Below, in pieces: positions 40,241 through 48,464 of a DNA stretch of 48,464 bases (the stretch's first letter is position 1; each line of letters opens with the position of its first letter). The notes under the pieces were generated by a model. That model made no database searches and was not told where the DNA came from. It worked only from the letters and a program-made list of their open reading frames with translations. The stretch comes from Pseudomonadota bacterium. GTDB lineage: Bacteria; Pseudomonadota; Gammaproteobacteria; Xanthomonadales; Xanthomonadaceae. The stretch covers positions 1-48,464 of the forward strand of contig JAFEEL010000006.1 in assembly GCA_018241125.1 (NCBI GenBank), read 5' to 3'. Both the position numbers and the translations under genes were made by a program.

Positions 40241-40915
40241 ATGCGCGGCACGCTGTCCATCGTCATCCCGGTAGGCCCTGGCGACACGGCATGGCAGGGT
40301 CTGTTGCCGGAGCTGGCGTGCGTCGACGCGGCGGACATCGCACTGGTGTTCCCCAGCGAGCCTCCGCCCGAGCCGGTACCACTCACCGATCCGCGACTGC
40401 TGCTCGCGATCGCGCCGACCGGTCGCGCCCGCCAGATGAATGCCGGAGTGGCCGCAACCACAGCATCGTGGCTCTGGTTCCTGCACGCCGATTCGCGCCT
40501 CACGCCGGAGACGCTGCCGGGATTGCATGCGTTCATCGCCCGCAACGAGCCGGTGCTGGGTTACTTCGATCTGCAATTCCAGGACGACGGGCCGCGCTGG
40601 ATGCAGCTCAATGCCCTCGGCGCCCGGCTGCGCAGCCGCTGGCTCGGGCTGCCTTTCGGCGATCAGGGACTGGTCATTCCTCGACGCGTGTTCGAGACAC
40701 TGGGAGGCTTCGATGATTCGCTCGGCAGCGCGGAGGATCATGCGTTGATCTGGAGAGCCAGACGCGCTCGTATCCCGATTCGACCGGTGAACGCGCCGCT
40801 GCTCACCAGCGCTCGCAAATATGCACAGCAAGGCTGGTGGCTTACCACCCGCAGTCACCTGCGCCTGACCTGCGAGCAGGCATGGGCCTTTTCGCGGCTG
40901 GAGCGCGTGCGATGA
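40241..40915 (+). CDS. Family 2 glycosyltransferase, TIGR04283-type
   Basis: A 224-residue GT-A-fold protein starting MRGTLSIVIPV. Motifs: GRARQMNAG (about 62-70), the metal-binding FLHADSR (about 80-86), PFGDQGLVIPR, and a GGFDDSLGSAEDH segment near 165. This small group recurs with TIGR04282 proteins and ArsS. Its acceptor is unknown, but a step assembling the sugar part of an arsenosugar or a related glycolipid is likely. It overlaps the next gene by four bases. Confidence 0.82.
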   Translation: MRGTLSIVIPVGPGDTAWQGLLPELACVDAADIALVFPSEPPPEPVPLTDPRLLLAIAPTGRARQMNAGVAATTASWLWFLHADSRLTPETLPGLHAFIARNEPVLGYFDLQFQDDGPRWMQLNALGARLRSRWLGLPFGDQGLVIPRRVFETLGGFDDSLGSAEDHALIWRARRARIPIRPVNAPLLTSARKYAQQGWWLTTRSHLRLTCEQAWAFSRLERVR

Positions 40916-41601
40916 CCGGCGGCCTGGCCATTTTCGTCAAGACACCCTCGCTGTCGCCGATCAAGACGCGTCTGGCGAGCGGTGTCGGACAGTTGCGCGC
41001 GGAAGCCTTCTATCTGTCCTCGGCCGAGGCGGTCGCATCCGTGGCGATGGACGCGCAGGCGCAGGGCGGAGCCGTCGCCTACTGGGCAGTGGCCGAGTCG
41101 ACCGCGACCCGGGGCGATGCATGGCTCGATCTGCCCAGGATCGCCCAGGGTCGCGGAACCCTGGGCGAGCGCATGGATCGGGTGTATCGGCTGCTGTTGT
41201 CACGGCATCGCTTCACGTTGCTGGTGGGCGCCGACACCCCGCAACTCACTTCCGGCAGCCTGCTGCAGGCCGCTCGGTGGCTGTCCACCAGCGAGCCCCG
41301 GCTCGCCCTTGGGCGCGCTGCCGACGGAGGATTCTGGTTGTTCGGAGGCAATACGCCGATTCCCGGATCGGCATGGTGCAGGCCTACCTACAGCAGCGCT
41401 CACACGGCAGACGAATTCGTCGCCGCGATGAGCCCATTCGGCAGATGGCTGGAACTTGAGCGCTTGACCGACGTCGACCACGCGCACGATCTGCCTACGG
41501 TGCAAGCCGCCCTGGCTTGCCTTGCGCAACCGACGTCGGCGCAGCAGCGACTGGCGCAATGGCTGGAGGATTCATCCATACTGGCGGGGATGCGCGCATG
41601 A
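40912..41601 (+). CDS. TIGR04282/DUF2064 glycosyltransferase-like protein
   Basis: A 229-residue protein with the N-terminal signature AIFVKTPSLSPIKTRLA (nucleotide-binding, as in MobA/CofC-like nucleotidyltransferases). Further motifs are LVGADTPQLT (about 106-115) and LGRAADGGFWLFGG. It acts with the TIGR04283 glycosyltransferase in most clusters where either occurs. A nucleotide-sugar transferase role is inferred. Four-base overlaps on both sides (ATGA) show tight translational coupling. Confidence 0.82.
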   Translation: MTGGLAIFVKTPSLSPIKTRLASGVGQLRAEAFYLSSAEAVASVAMDAQAQGGAVAYWAVAESTATRGDAWLDLPRIAQGRGTLGERMDRVYRLLLSRHRFTLLVGADTPQLTSGSLLQAARWLSTSEPRLALGRAADGGFWLFGGNTPIPGSAWCRPTYSSAHTADEFVAAMSPFGRWLELERLTDVDHAHDLPTVQAALACLAQPTSAQQRLAQWLEDSSILAGMRA

Positions 41602-42422
41602 CCGCCTTCCTCCTCGCGCACGCGGCACTGATCAAGCTGGCGGTTGCGGTTTCGCTGCTGGCCGGCCTGGCCGGACTCCAGTCGGCATTGCCCGCACGCG
41701 GGGATGCCCGTCTCATCAGGTGGCGGGTCAATCTGGGCGTGATCGCGGTCTCCACCCTGGTGACGCGCCTGCTGTTGCCGGTCAGCGCGACGGCAGTGGC
41801 GATCTGGGCACACACCCGTGGTCTGGGTCTGTTCAACCAAGTCTCTATTCCATTGGCATGGAGCTTCGGGATCGCTGTGGTCGCCCTGGATGGAGCGATC
41901 TATTGGCAGCACCGCGCCTTTCATGCCTTTGCCGTGCTGTGGCGGATCCATCGTGTCCACCACACCGACATCGGCTTCGATGTCAGTCTGGGACTGCGCT
42001 TTCATCCGTTCGAAATCCTGCTCTCGACGCTGTTCAAACTCGGCGTGGTGGTAGCGCTCGGGTCTGCGCCCATCGCCGTCGTGGTTTACGAGTTGGTGCT
42101 CCTGTCGATGTCGCTGTTCACCCACGCCGATGTCGCGCTGCCGCTTCGGCTCGATGCGTTCCTGCGCTGGCTGATCGTCACCCCCGACTGGCACCGCGTC
42201 CACCACTCGGTCCATCCCGCAGAAACCAACAGCAACTACGGCAACTGGCTGTCGGTCTGGGACCGGATCTTCGGGACGTACATTGCGCGACCGCGCGATG
42301 GTCATCGCGGTATGCGCATCGGCTTGCAAGACCATCGCGAGCCGCGGCAGCAAACGCTGCTGGCTGCGCTCGTGCTTCCGCTGCTGGACGAACCGGTTGC
42401 CCTGGAGAATCACGATGCATGA
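41598..42422 (+). CDS. Sterol desaturase/fatty acid hydroxylase-family protein
   Basis: A 274-residue membrane di-iron oxygenase. The three His clusters are complete: HRAFH (HxxxH), HRVHH (HxxHH, about 122) and DWHRVHHS (HxxHH, about 199). Hydrophobic segments precede and separate them. Enzymes of this superfamily hydroxylate or desaturate lipids. In the arsenosugar operon it could act on an arsenolipid or a membrane lipid; that is speculation. It starts inside the previous stop (ATGA) and overlaps arsS by eight bases. Confidence 0.87.
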   Translation: MTAFLLAHAALIKLAVAVSLLAGLAGLQSALPARGDARLIRWRVNLGVIAVSTLVTRLLLPVSATAVAIWAHTRGLGLFNQVSIPLAWSFGIAVVALDGAIYWQHRAFHAFAVLWRIHRVHHTDIGFDVSLGLRFHPFEILLSTLFKLGVVVALGSAPIAVVVYELVLLSMSLFTHADVALPLRLDAFLRWLIVTPDWHRVHHSVHPAETNSNYGNWLSVWDRIFGTYIARPRDGHRGMRIGLQDHREPRQQTLLAALVLPLLDEPVALENHDA

Positions 42423-43371
42423 CACCTGGCCCCTGCTGAAGATCAGCGCCTTTCCGGAACTCCGTCGCGAGCGTGTCGAGACACTGCAGCTCAACCTCGG
42501 CTACTTGTGCAACCTCAGTTGCATCCATTGCCATGTCAACGCCGGGCCGCGGCGCAAGGAGCTGATGGAACGCGACACGATGCAGTTGGCGCTCACCGTG
42601 GCCGAGCGTCTGCGCGTGAAGACCCTCGACCTGACCGGCGGCACGCCGGAAATGAACCCGCACTTCAGCTGGCTGGTCAGCGAAGCGCGCACCCGCGGAC
42701 TCCACGTGATGGATCGGCTGAATCCGACCATCATCGAGGAACCAGGATACGAATGGGTGGCGGAATTCCTCGCCGGTCACCGGGTCGAGGCCATCGCTTC
42801 GCTGCCGTGCTACAGCCAGGCCAACGTCGACGAGCAGCGCGGCGACGGCGTGTTCGACCGTTCGATCCGCGCCCTGCGCAGGCTCAACGCGCTGGGCTAC
42901 GGAAAGCCGGAATCGAGTCTTGTGCTCAACCTGGTGTACAACCCGAACGGTGCCTTCCTGCCTCCGAACCAGGACCAGCTCGAAGCCGACTACAGGCGCC
43001 TGCTGGGCGAAAACTTCGGCATCGTCTTCAATCGGCTGTTCGCGATCGCCAACATGCCGATCCAGCGTTACGGATCCTGGCTCGTCTCGAAGGGGCACTT
43101 CGAAAGCTATATGGCGACCCTGCGATCCGCCCATCGTGACGCGAACCTGGGCACGGTGATGTGCCGCAGCCTGCTGAGCGTGGACTACCGCGGCTATCTT
43201 TTCGACTGCGACTTCAACCAGATGCTCAAGCTCAACCTGGGCGGCAGAAGCGTCAGGTCGCACCTGAAGGATCTTCTCGATGGAACTATTCCGCGACGCA
43301 TCGCGGTCGCCGGACATTGCTACGGCTGCACCGCCGGCCAGGGATCGAGTTGTAGTGGTGCCTTGAACTGA
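42415..43371 (+). CDS. arsS: Arsenosugar biosynthesis radical SAM protein ArsS
   Basis: A 318-residue radical SAM enzyme. The [4Fe-4S] motif is Cys32-x3-Cys36-x2-Cys39 in LCNLSCIHCHVNAGP, followed by the GGE-like DLTGGTPEMN (about 80) and PPNQDQLEADY. The C-terminal cysteine-rich end (HCYGCTAGQGSSCSGA) is characteristic of ArsS, which in some bacteria is a selenoprotein; this copy uses Cys codons and has no in-frame TGA. ArsS is proposed to attach the SAM-derived 5'-deoxyadenosyl group to dimethylated arsenic produced by ArsM. It is the last gene of the operon. The 223 bp between it and tnpA show no further gene. Confidence 0.9.
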   Translation: MHDTWPLLKISAFPELRRERVETLQLNLGYLCNLSCIHCHVNAGPRRKELMERDTMQLALTVAERLRVKTLDLTGGTPEMNPHFSWLVSEARTRGLHVMDRLNPTIIEEPGYEWVAEFLAGHRVEAIASLPCYSQANVDEQRGDGVFDRSIRALRRLNALGYGKPESSLVLNLVYNPNGAFLPPNQDQLEADYRRLLGENFGIVFNRLFAIANMPIQRYGSWLVSKGHFESYMATLRSAHRDANLGTVMCRSLLSVDYRGYLFDCDFNQMLKLNLGGRSVRSHLKDLLDGTIPRRIAVAGHCYGCTAGQGSSCSGALN

Positions 43372-43594
43372 ACTCTGCTCCATTCGCGCGAAGGCGTTCG
43401 GTGTGGATGCAGATGGCGGGAGTCGTGGGCTGCTGATGCCGGAGAGCCCGGTCGTGATCGCGGTGCACGGATCGAGGGGCCGCGCCGGCGAGTCAGCGGT
43501 CTCCCGATCCGGGACGCCGACATCCCATGGGGGGCAAGCGATTGTCTCGAAATTCAATGCACCAACACACGTTCCGATCTTGTGAGTCGGCTCC

Positions 43595-46500
43595 ATGGCG
43601 AGAATGAAAATCTTCAACACCCTGGAGGAAGAGGCTTTCGAGTCCCCACCAGTGTTCAACAGCGCCGAGCGCAAACGGTTCTTTTCCGCGCCCCTGGCGC
43701 TCGCCGACACCATAGCGAGCCTGCGCACGCCGACCAACAAGGTGTGCTTCCTGGCCGCGGCTGGCTATTTCAAGGCGCGACGCAGGTTTTTCAGCCGAGT
43801 GTTCCGACCCGCAGACATTTCGTATGTTGCACGCCAGCTCGACGTCGATCCGCTCCAGGTCGACGTGGAGGCCTACAGCAAGGAAACAAATGCCCGACAT
43901 CAGCGCCTGATCCTCGACTATTTCGGCTTTTCCCCGTTCGACGAAGCTGCAAGAGCCTTTGCCATCCGCGAGATCGCAAACCTGGTCCGCGTGCAGTTCC
44001 GACCCAAGCTGGTCCTCCTGGAAATCATCCAGTCCCTGACGCGAAAGAAAATCGAGTTGCCCAGCTACAACGAACTTGCCAAGCTCATTGTCGAAGGACT
44101 CAACCACGATCAGGAGATCCTCACCGGAATCATTGAGGAATGCCTGACTGCGGAACAGCGCGGCACGCTCGACGAGTTGCTGACCAAGGAGCCGGGTACC
44201 GGTGCCGACGAGCGCTGGCGCTACCGCCTAACCTTCCTGAAGAAACCGTACCAGTCCACCCAGCCATCAAAGATCCGCTCCAATCTGACAGACCTGCAGA
44301 CCCTGCAGCAGTGCTATCTCGATCTGCTCCCGGTGGTCACGCGGCTGGACTTGAGCTACGAGTGCATTCGGTACTACGCCTATTCGGTGATCAAGGCGCA
44401 GATTCCACAGGTCTCCCGACGGGCAGACGAAGACCGCTACCTGCATCTGATCACCTTTGTCGCCTTCCAGACCTTCAGACTGAACGATACGCTGATTGAC
44501 ACGTTGCTCAGCGCTGTGCAGGCAGCGACGAATGCGGCTCAGAAGGAACACAAGGAAGCGTATTACCAGGAACGCGAAGAGCGCAACGAATCCGTCACCG
44601 CGCTCGTCGACAGACTCGGGAAGAGCATCCGCGCGACATTGGGCGAAATCAGACAGATCATCGCCGACCCGCATTTGAGCGACCGCAAGAAAGTCGCACA
44701 AATCGACGCCGTGTTGGCTGCGCAAGCGTCTAAGCCGAACGTCGTCGAGCAGCAGATCGACCAGTTCAAGCAGAGCGTGAAAACCCTGCAGCAGGGACGT
44801 GACTATTTCGCGCTGCTCGAGGAGCGGTCATTGAAGCTGCAGCACCGCGTGGCAGACATCGTTTGCCACGTGCGGTTCGCGCCAAACTGCAGCAAGCCGG
44901 CGCTGTGGGAAGCACTGCGGCACTACCAGGCGCGGGAAGGCTCCATCGAAAAGAACGCGCCGAACGCGTTTCTGTCCGGCGATCAGCGCGCTGCACTGAC
45001 CACCCCCGAGGGGAAGTTTCGCGTGTCGCTCTACAAGGCATTGCTTTTCGTCGAGATCGCTGCGGCGATCAAGTCCGGTGCCTTGAACCTGATTCATTCG
45101 GAAAAGTATCGCTCGCTCGAGGACTACCTGATCCCAAAGGCTGACTGGAAAGCCAACCGCGCCGAGTACCTGCAACGCGCGCAACTGGAACAGTTCGCTG
45201 ACTGCCGGGCGACGCTGGACCGGCTCGATGCGGCTCTTGATGCGCAATACAGGAAGGTCAACGAACGCCTCGAAGCGAAAGAGAACCCCCATCTCACGGT
45301 GCGCACCAACGGGTCATTCCATATCGGCACGCCCAAGGTCGAAGAGACAGACGGCGTGTCACTTGGAACATTTTTTCCGGACCGCAAGTACATCCCATTG
45401 GTCGAGGCGTTGGCAACAGTGGACCATGTCACGGAGTTTCTCAGCGAACTCGATCATTGGCAGGCCAGGTATCAGCGTGCCAAGCCGGCGAAAAAGGTCT
45501 TTTTCGCCGCCATCATCGGCTACGGCTGCGAGATCGGCCATCGCAAGCTGGCGCAAATCTCCAAACAGATCGACGAGAACGAACTGGACAACGTGGTGAA
45601 CTGGTACTTCTCGCTGCAGAACGTTCAAGGTGCGAATGATCGCATTCTGCAATACATGGACCGGATGAACCTGCCCAATATCCACCGGCCGAAAGGCGGG
45701 ACCTTGCATACCTCCAGCGACGGGCAGAAATTCGAGGTGGCCGTGGATTCGCTGAACGCCAACTTCTCCTTCAAGTACCTGGGCAAGGACAAGGGCGTCA
45801 GCGTGGTGACCTTCATCGACATGCGAGACCTGATGTGGCATTCCACCGTGATCAGCTCATCCGAACGCGAGGCAGCCTACGTGATCGACGGACTGATGCA
45901 CAACGACGTGGTCAAGAGCGATGTGCATTCGACCGACACGCATGGGTACTCGGAAATCATCTTTGCGGGAACGCATCTGCTGGGATTCGAATTCGCGCCG
46001 CGGATCAAGGGAGTGGGGCGACAACAGCTCTATGCCTTCAAGCCTCGCAAGCATTACGAGGCATTGAACTATCGACTGCTGCCCAGGAGCACGATCCGGG
46101 AGCCGCTCATCGAGGATCAATGGGAGGATGTGTTGCGGTTCATTGCCACCATCCGCCTCAAAAAGACATCGGCCTCGCAACTATTCAAGCGTCTCAACTC
46201 CTATTCGAACCAACACCCGCTGTACCAGGCGCTGAAGGAATTCGGCAAGGCGCCAAAAACCCTGTTCATTCTCAAGTATTGCGACGACCTGGACTTCAGG
46301 CAGGCGATCGAAAAGCAGCTCAACAAGATCGAGGGTTCGAACAAGTTCTCCAAGGCAATCTCGTTCGGCCACAACTCCGAATTCGTCCAGAGCGAAAAGG
46401 AAGACCAGGAGGTCGCTGAGGGTTGCCGCCGGCTGATCAAGAATGCGATTGTCTGCTGGAACTACCTGTTCCTATCGCGGGAGCTGGACCGGCAGAAGGA

Positions 46501-46660
46501 CGCTATGCAACGGGCGGAGCTGCTCGAGGCGATCCGCAATGGATCGGTCTCGACCTGGCGGCATTTCAACCTTCACGGGGAGTTTGATTTCTCGGACGAA
46601 CGCATGGTCGATTCGATCGGCTTGGGCAATCCCAAGAATCCGCCCCTGGAAGACGACTAA
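43595..46660 (+). CDS. tnpA: Tn3-family transposase TnpA
   Basis: A 1021-residue Tn3 transposase, full length for the family (about 950-1020). The N-terminal part recognises the inverted repeat; the DDE_Tnp_Tn3 catalytic half covers about 590-980. The first acidic residue lies in HTSSDGQKFEV (about 708), the second in STDTHGYSEI (about 780), and the Glu in EDQEVAEGCRR (about 940). All motifs are intact and no frameshift is seen, so the element may be active. The ATG at 43595 is used; another lies at 43604 (MKIFNTLEE). The gene ends 52 bases before the right inverted repeat. Confidence 0.93.
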   Translation: MARMKIFNTLEEEAFESPPVFNSAERKRFFSAPLALADTIASLRTPTNKVCFLAAAGYFKARRRFFSRVFRPADISYVARQLDVDPLQVDVEAYSKETNARHQRLILDYFGFSPFDEAARAFAIREIANLVRVQFRPKLVLLEIIQSLTRKKIELPSYNELAKLIVEGLNHDQEILTGIIEECLTAEQRGTLDELLTKEPGTGADERWRYRLTFLKKPYQSTQPSKIRSNLTDLQTLQQCYLDLLPVVTRLDLSYECIRYYAYSVIKAQIPQVSRRADEDRYLHLITFVAFQTFRLNDTLIDTLLSAVQAATNAAQKEHKEAYYQEREERNESVTALVDRLGKSIRATLGEIRQIIADPHLSDRKKVAQIDAVLAAQASKPNVVEQQIDQFKQSVKTLQQGRDYFALLEERSLKLQHRVADIVCHVRFAPNCSKPALWEALRHYQAREGSIEKNAPNAFLSGDQRAALTTPEGKFRVSLYKALLFVEIAAAIKSGALNLIHSEKYRSLEDYLIPKADWKANRAEYLQRAQLEQFADCRATLDRLDAALDAQYRKVNERLEAKENPHLTVRTNGSFHIGTPKVEETDGVSLGTFFPDRKYIPLVEALATVDHVTEFLSELDHWQARYQRAKPAKKVFFAAIIGYGCEIGHRKLAQISKQIDENELDNVVNWYFSLQNVQGANDRILQYMDRMNLPNIHRPKGGTLHTSSDGQKFEVAVDSLNANFSFKYLGKDKGVSVVTFIDMRDLMWHSTVISSSEREAAYVIDGLMHNDVVKSDVHSTDTHGYSEIIFAGTHLLGFEFAPRIKGVGRQQLYAFKPRKHYEALNYRLLPRSTIREPLIEDQWEDVLRFIATIRLKKTSASQLFKRLNSYSNQHPLYQALKEFGKAPKTLFILKYCDDLDFRQAIEKQLNKIEGSNKFSKAISFGHNSEFVQSEKEDQEVAEGCRRLIKNAIVCWNYLFLSRELDRQKDAMQRAELLEAIRNGSVSTWRHFNLHGEFDFSDERMVDSIGLGNPKNPPLEDD

Positions 46661-46712
46661 ACTTGGGAGGTCCAAGATTGCATCGGAGCCTTGCCAGTGC
46701 TGGACTTGCGAA

Positions 46713-46753
46713 AATTCCTATGGGACTTTCGTGTCGTTTGTTTAATAACATCC
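46713..46753 (-). repeat. Transposon right terminal inverted repeat
   Basis: Read inward from 46753 it begins GGATGTTATTAAACAAACGA and matches the left repeat at 38 of 41 positions. Confidence 0.88.
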
Positions 46754-46758
46754 ACTGT
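46754..46758. repeat. Target-site duplication ACTGT, right
   Basis: Second copy of the 5-bp direct repeat abutting the transposon; identical to 13874-13878. Confidence 0.85.
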
Positions 46759-46815
46759 ATCCGAAGCATCGATGAACGTGCTTGTCAAAGCGTGCATTAC
46801 CAGACACGACGTAAA

Positions 46816-47697
46816 CTATGTGGGCGCTCCACCATCGACCTCACGCGAATAAAGATGCTCGCGGCACTTCGGACACGTTCGGGATTGTGCGTTGCCGGTC
46901 CATCGCTCGCTACATAGCACGCATTCGTAGCGGATATTGCCGCATCGGGCCACCGGCGCAGGGGGCGCCGCATGCGCCAAGATGACGTGCTGCATATGCC
47001 TGTCCACGTCCTCCAGCAACGCCGCCTCGGCCTGCGCCCGCATCTGTTTGTTCCTGGGATGGTAGAGCCACTTCTTGTGCTGCACGTCTGTTGTCAGGAA
47101 CGCACGCAGGACGTCCAGAAAAGACTCCGCGCTGCTTCGTTGGCGCAACAGAAACTGTTCCTGCAAGATCGACAAGTCGATCAGCACTACGCCGCAGCGA
47201 CCGGTCATCTGCGCGGTGGCCATGAGGGCGACTGGCAAAGGCCGGCCCGGGTGGAGGAAATACAGCACCAGCGGCACATCGCCCACGAGACCAATCACGT
47301 CCACGATTACATCACCGAAAGCCTGCTCTACTCTGGCGTCAACCAGATGCACGGTGCGCTCTTGGGTCACCGTGTACGGCCGCTGGAACGGCCGCCAGCC
47401 TGGACGATTCACCGTCACCAGCCCTTCCATGCTCGGCAGCACCAAGTGGATCGATTGGTCGATGACTTGACGGGCCATCATGCGCACGGAAACGAAGAAC
47501 GAGTAGTCGCACCCATTCTGTGTGGTGGTATAGGTCGCGCGGGTGGCGTGGGCGAAGTGCCAAACCTTTACATCGCCGCGCCGGGCGATCAGTGGCATGC
47601 GGCACGAGGGGCAGATGCAATTGGCGGCCAGGCCACTGGGAACCTCGGACACCTCGACAAACGCGTGATCACTCGCACGCAGCGCAAAAGGGATCAT
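46816..47697 (-). CDS. CoiA-like (competence/nuclease-type) protein with C-terminal zinc ribbon
   Basis: A 293-residue protein. The N-terminal CoiA-type segment ICPSCRMPLIARRGDVKVWH, ending FAHA, carries a CxxC pair and the WHFAH box. A central block (AFGDVIVDVIGLVGDVPLVL) looks like the PD-(D/E)XK-like core of CoiA-family nucleases. The C-terminus is a second zinc ribbon (YECVLCSERW, then CPKCREHL). I chose the ATG at 47697 because GGAAG is five bases upstream; ATG 47709 is four codons earlier. CoiA-like proteins are common on plasmids and ICEs. Its exact role is unknown; association with DNA processing is inferred. Confidence 0.65.
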   Translation of the reverse strand: MIPFALRASDHAFVEVSEVPSGLAANCICPSCRMPLIARRGDVKVWHFAHATRATYTTTQNGCDYSFFVSVRMMARQVIDQSIHLVLPSMEGLVTVNRPGWRPFQRPYTVTQERTVHLVDARVEQAFGDVIVDVIGLVGDVPLVLYFLHPGRPLPVALMATAQMTGRCGVVLIDLSILQEQFLLRQRSSAESFLDVLRAFLTTDVQHKKWLYHPRNKQMRAQAEAALLEDVDRHMQHVILAHAAPPAPVARCGNIRYECVLCSERWTGNAQSRTCPKCREHLYSREVDGGAPT

Positions 47698-47862
47698 GGT
47701 CACTTCCATGTGGCCAAGCCTACCGGAACTGCAACCGCGTGCCTCGATGAGATGGCCGAAGATCTTTGCCGTGGCAAGAACCAGTCCTGTCGCCGTCTTT
47801 CCTGCCCAATAGACTTCGATCAATCAGCCAGTCGCTGCTTCCGGCGAATCTGGGCGCACTCG

Positions 47863-48366
47863 CTACGTAGTCGAGTTCGCAGGCTGCGCCTCTATGGATA
47901 AGCTGGTGATCTCCGTGATCTGCTGAAACTCAGCAAGAAAGTCTGGCTGATTCTTCTTCAGCCATCGCACCACGTTTGCCTTGTTCAAGAGCCGAGTGAG
48001 ATAGGTCTTTGCGACCGTGAACTGGAGGTTGTCTACGCCATAGGTCTCTTCGACAAATTGCGTACGTCCCTGCACTGCTGCAAGTTCGCGTTCGAGGCGG
48101 GCAATCTGCTCGCGAGACACGTCGCCAATGCGGACCGCCTTCGCCTTGACGAGCTGGTCGTCAGCAGTCGCAGCAAGAAGAGCACGCACAAAAGGTGTCG
48201 AATAGTTGTGCTGCCCAACCATTAGCTCCGCAGCCTCAATTTGCCTCATAGGCTTCATCCGCTTGAGCGAACCGAACACGACCATAGGGCATGGTTTGTC
48301 CGCCAATATGGCCGCCACTTCGGGGCAAATTCCGTCCAACTGGATATTCCGGTCATGTGAAGCCAC
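47863..48366 (-). CDS. RepB/ParB-type partition protein C-terminal domain
   Basis: A 167-residue protein matching the C-terminal domain of plasmid partitioning protein RepB: ICPEVAAILADKPCPMVVFG, then RQIEAAELMVGQHNYS, FVRALLAAT, a helical EREL block, and the ending VVRWLKKNQPDFLAEFQQI. The N-terminal ParB nuclease/DNA-binding domain of full-length relatives (about 290-330 residues) is absent: the frame closes upstream at a TAA about 60 codon-less bases before it could be reached, and the start is a GTG at 48366 with a weak Shine-Dalgarno. It may be a truncated relic or a stand-alone domain. It indicates plasmid- or ICE-derived DNA on this flank. Confidence 0.65.
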   Translation of the reverse strand: MASHDRNIQLDGICPEVAAILADKPCPMVVFGSLKRMKPMRQIEAAELMVGQHNYSTPFVRALLAATADDQLVKAKAVRIGDVSREQIARLERELAAVQGRTQFVEETYGVDNLQFTVAKTYLTRLLNKANVVRWLKKNQPDFLAEFQQITEITSLSIEAQPANSTT

Positions 48367-48464
48367 CGTTCCGGACCATGGGAAGCCAGTGGCGGGTGGT
48401 CGGTTGAAGGTGGTGGTTGCAGTTTAGGTTTTTGGTCCGGATTTGTCCTCGTCGGTGGTTGGGC

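Noticed and set aside
38552-40858. 768-codon minus-strand frame opposite the Pit transporter and arsM
   Set aside because: Same shadow pattern; it crosses several well-supported genes.
43372-43594. Possible small genes between arsS and tnpA
   Set aside because: Short frames here lack ribosome-binding sites and recognisable sequence; nothing was called.

Overview
The window is high-GC proteobacterial DNA, probably from a Gammaproteobacterium related to the Xanthomonadales or from a Betaproteobacterium. Gene families and codon bias point that way, but the sequence alone does not settle the genus. No rRNA, tRNA, CRISPR array or housekeeping gene was seen. The whole window is accessory DNA.

Layout. 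(1) 1-124: the tail of an IS66-family element. (2) 414-13687, minus strand: a six-gene, tightly coupled defence operon. In transcription order it encodes a SNF2/RapA-type helicase, a winged-helix protein, a nucleotidyltransferase (an AbiE-like pair), a type III-like Mod adenine methyltransferase, a GmrSD-like DUF262/HNH nuclease and a Res-like helicase-nuclease. (3) 13879-46753: an apparently complete Tn3-family transposon of 32,875 bp, of the Tn4651 kind. It has 41-bp terminal inverted repeats (38/41 identical) and a perfect 5-bp target duplication ACTGT. TnpA is at the right end; a divergent tyrosine recombinase/coiled-coil pair (TnpS/TnpT) with an AT-rich putative resolution site is at the left end. 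(4) 46816-48366: a CoiA-like protein and a RepB partition C-terminal-domain protein, typical of plasmid or ICE DNA.

Transposon cargo. An ISL3 element (16886-18267, 8-bp duplication CAAATTGT) is nested inside. Next come a mercury operon (merR / merTPFA), a glutaredoxin/membrane/kelch group, a lipid and signalling operon (AhpD-like protein, two patatins, EAL phosphodiesterase), and a secreted Cys/His-rich protein with a partner. A bufferin operon follows (bufA-bufB-bufC-doxX-ahpD-like), then an ECF sigma gene. Divergent from these is an eight-gene arsenosugar operon (TVP38-oxidoreductase fusion, DUF547, Pit transporter, ArsM, two glycosyltransferase-like proteins, sterol desaturase-like protein, ArsS).

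How it works together. Six intergenic regions in the cargo carry the same bipartite promoter, GAATCC, exactly 16 nt, then CCTC. They lie upstream of the bufferin operon, the arsenosugar operon, the Cys/His-rich gene, the AhpD/patatin operon, the glutaredoxin group and a small membrane-protein gene. The only sigma factor in the window is the ECF sigma gene beside bufA. I infer that the transposon carries its own sigma-controlled regulon for copper, arsenic and thiol stress, with MerR-controlled mercury resistance beside it. That regulon, the Cys/His-rich protein and the composite defence operon are the best candidates for undescribed biology.
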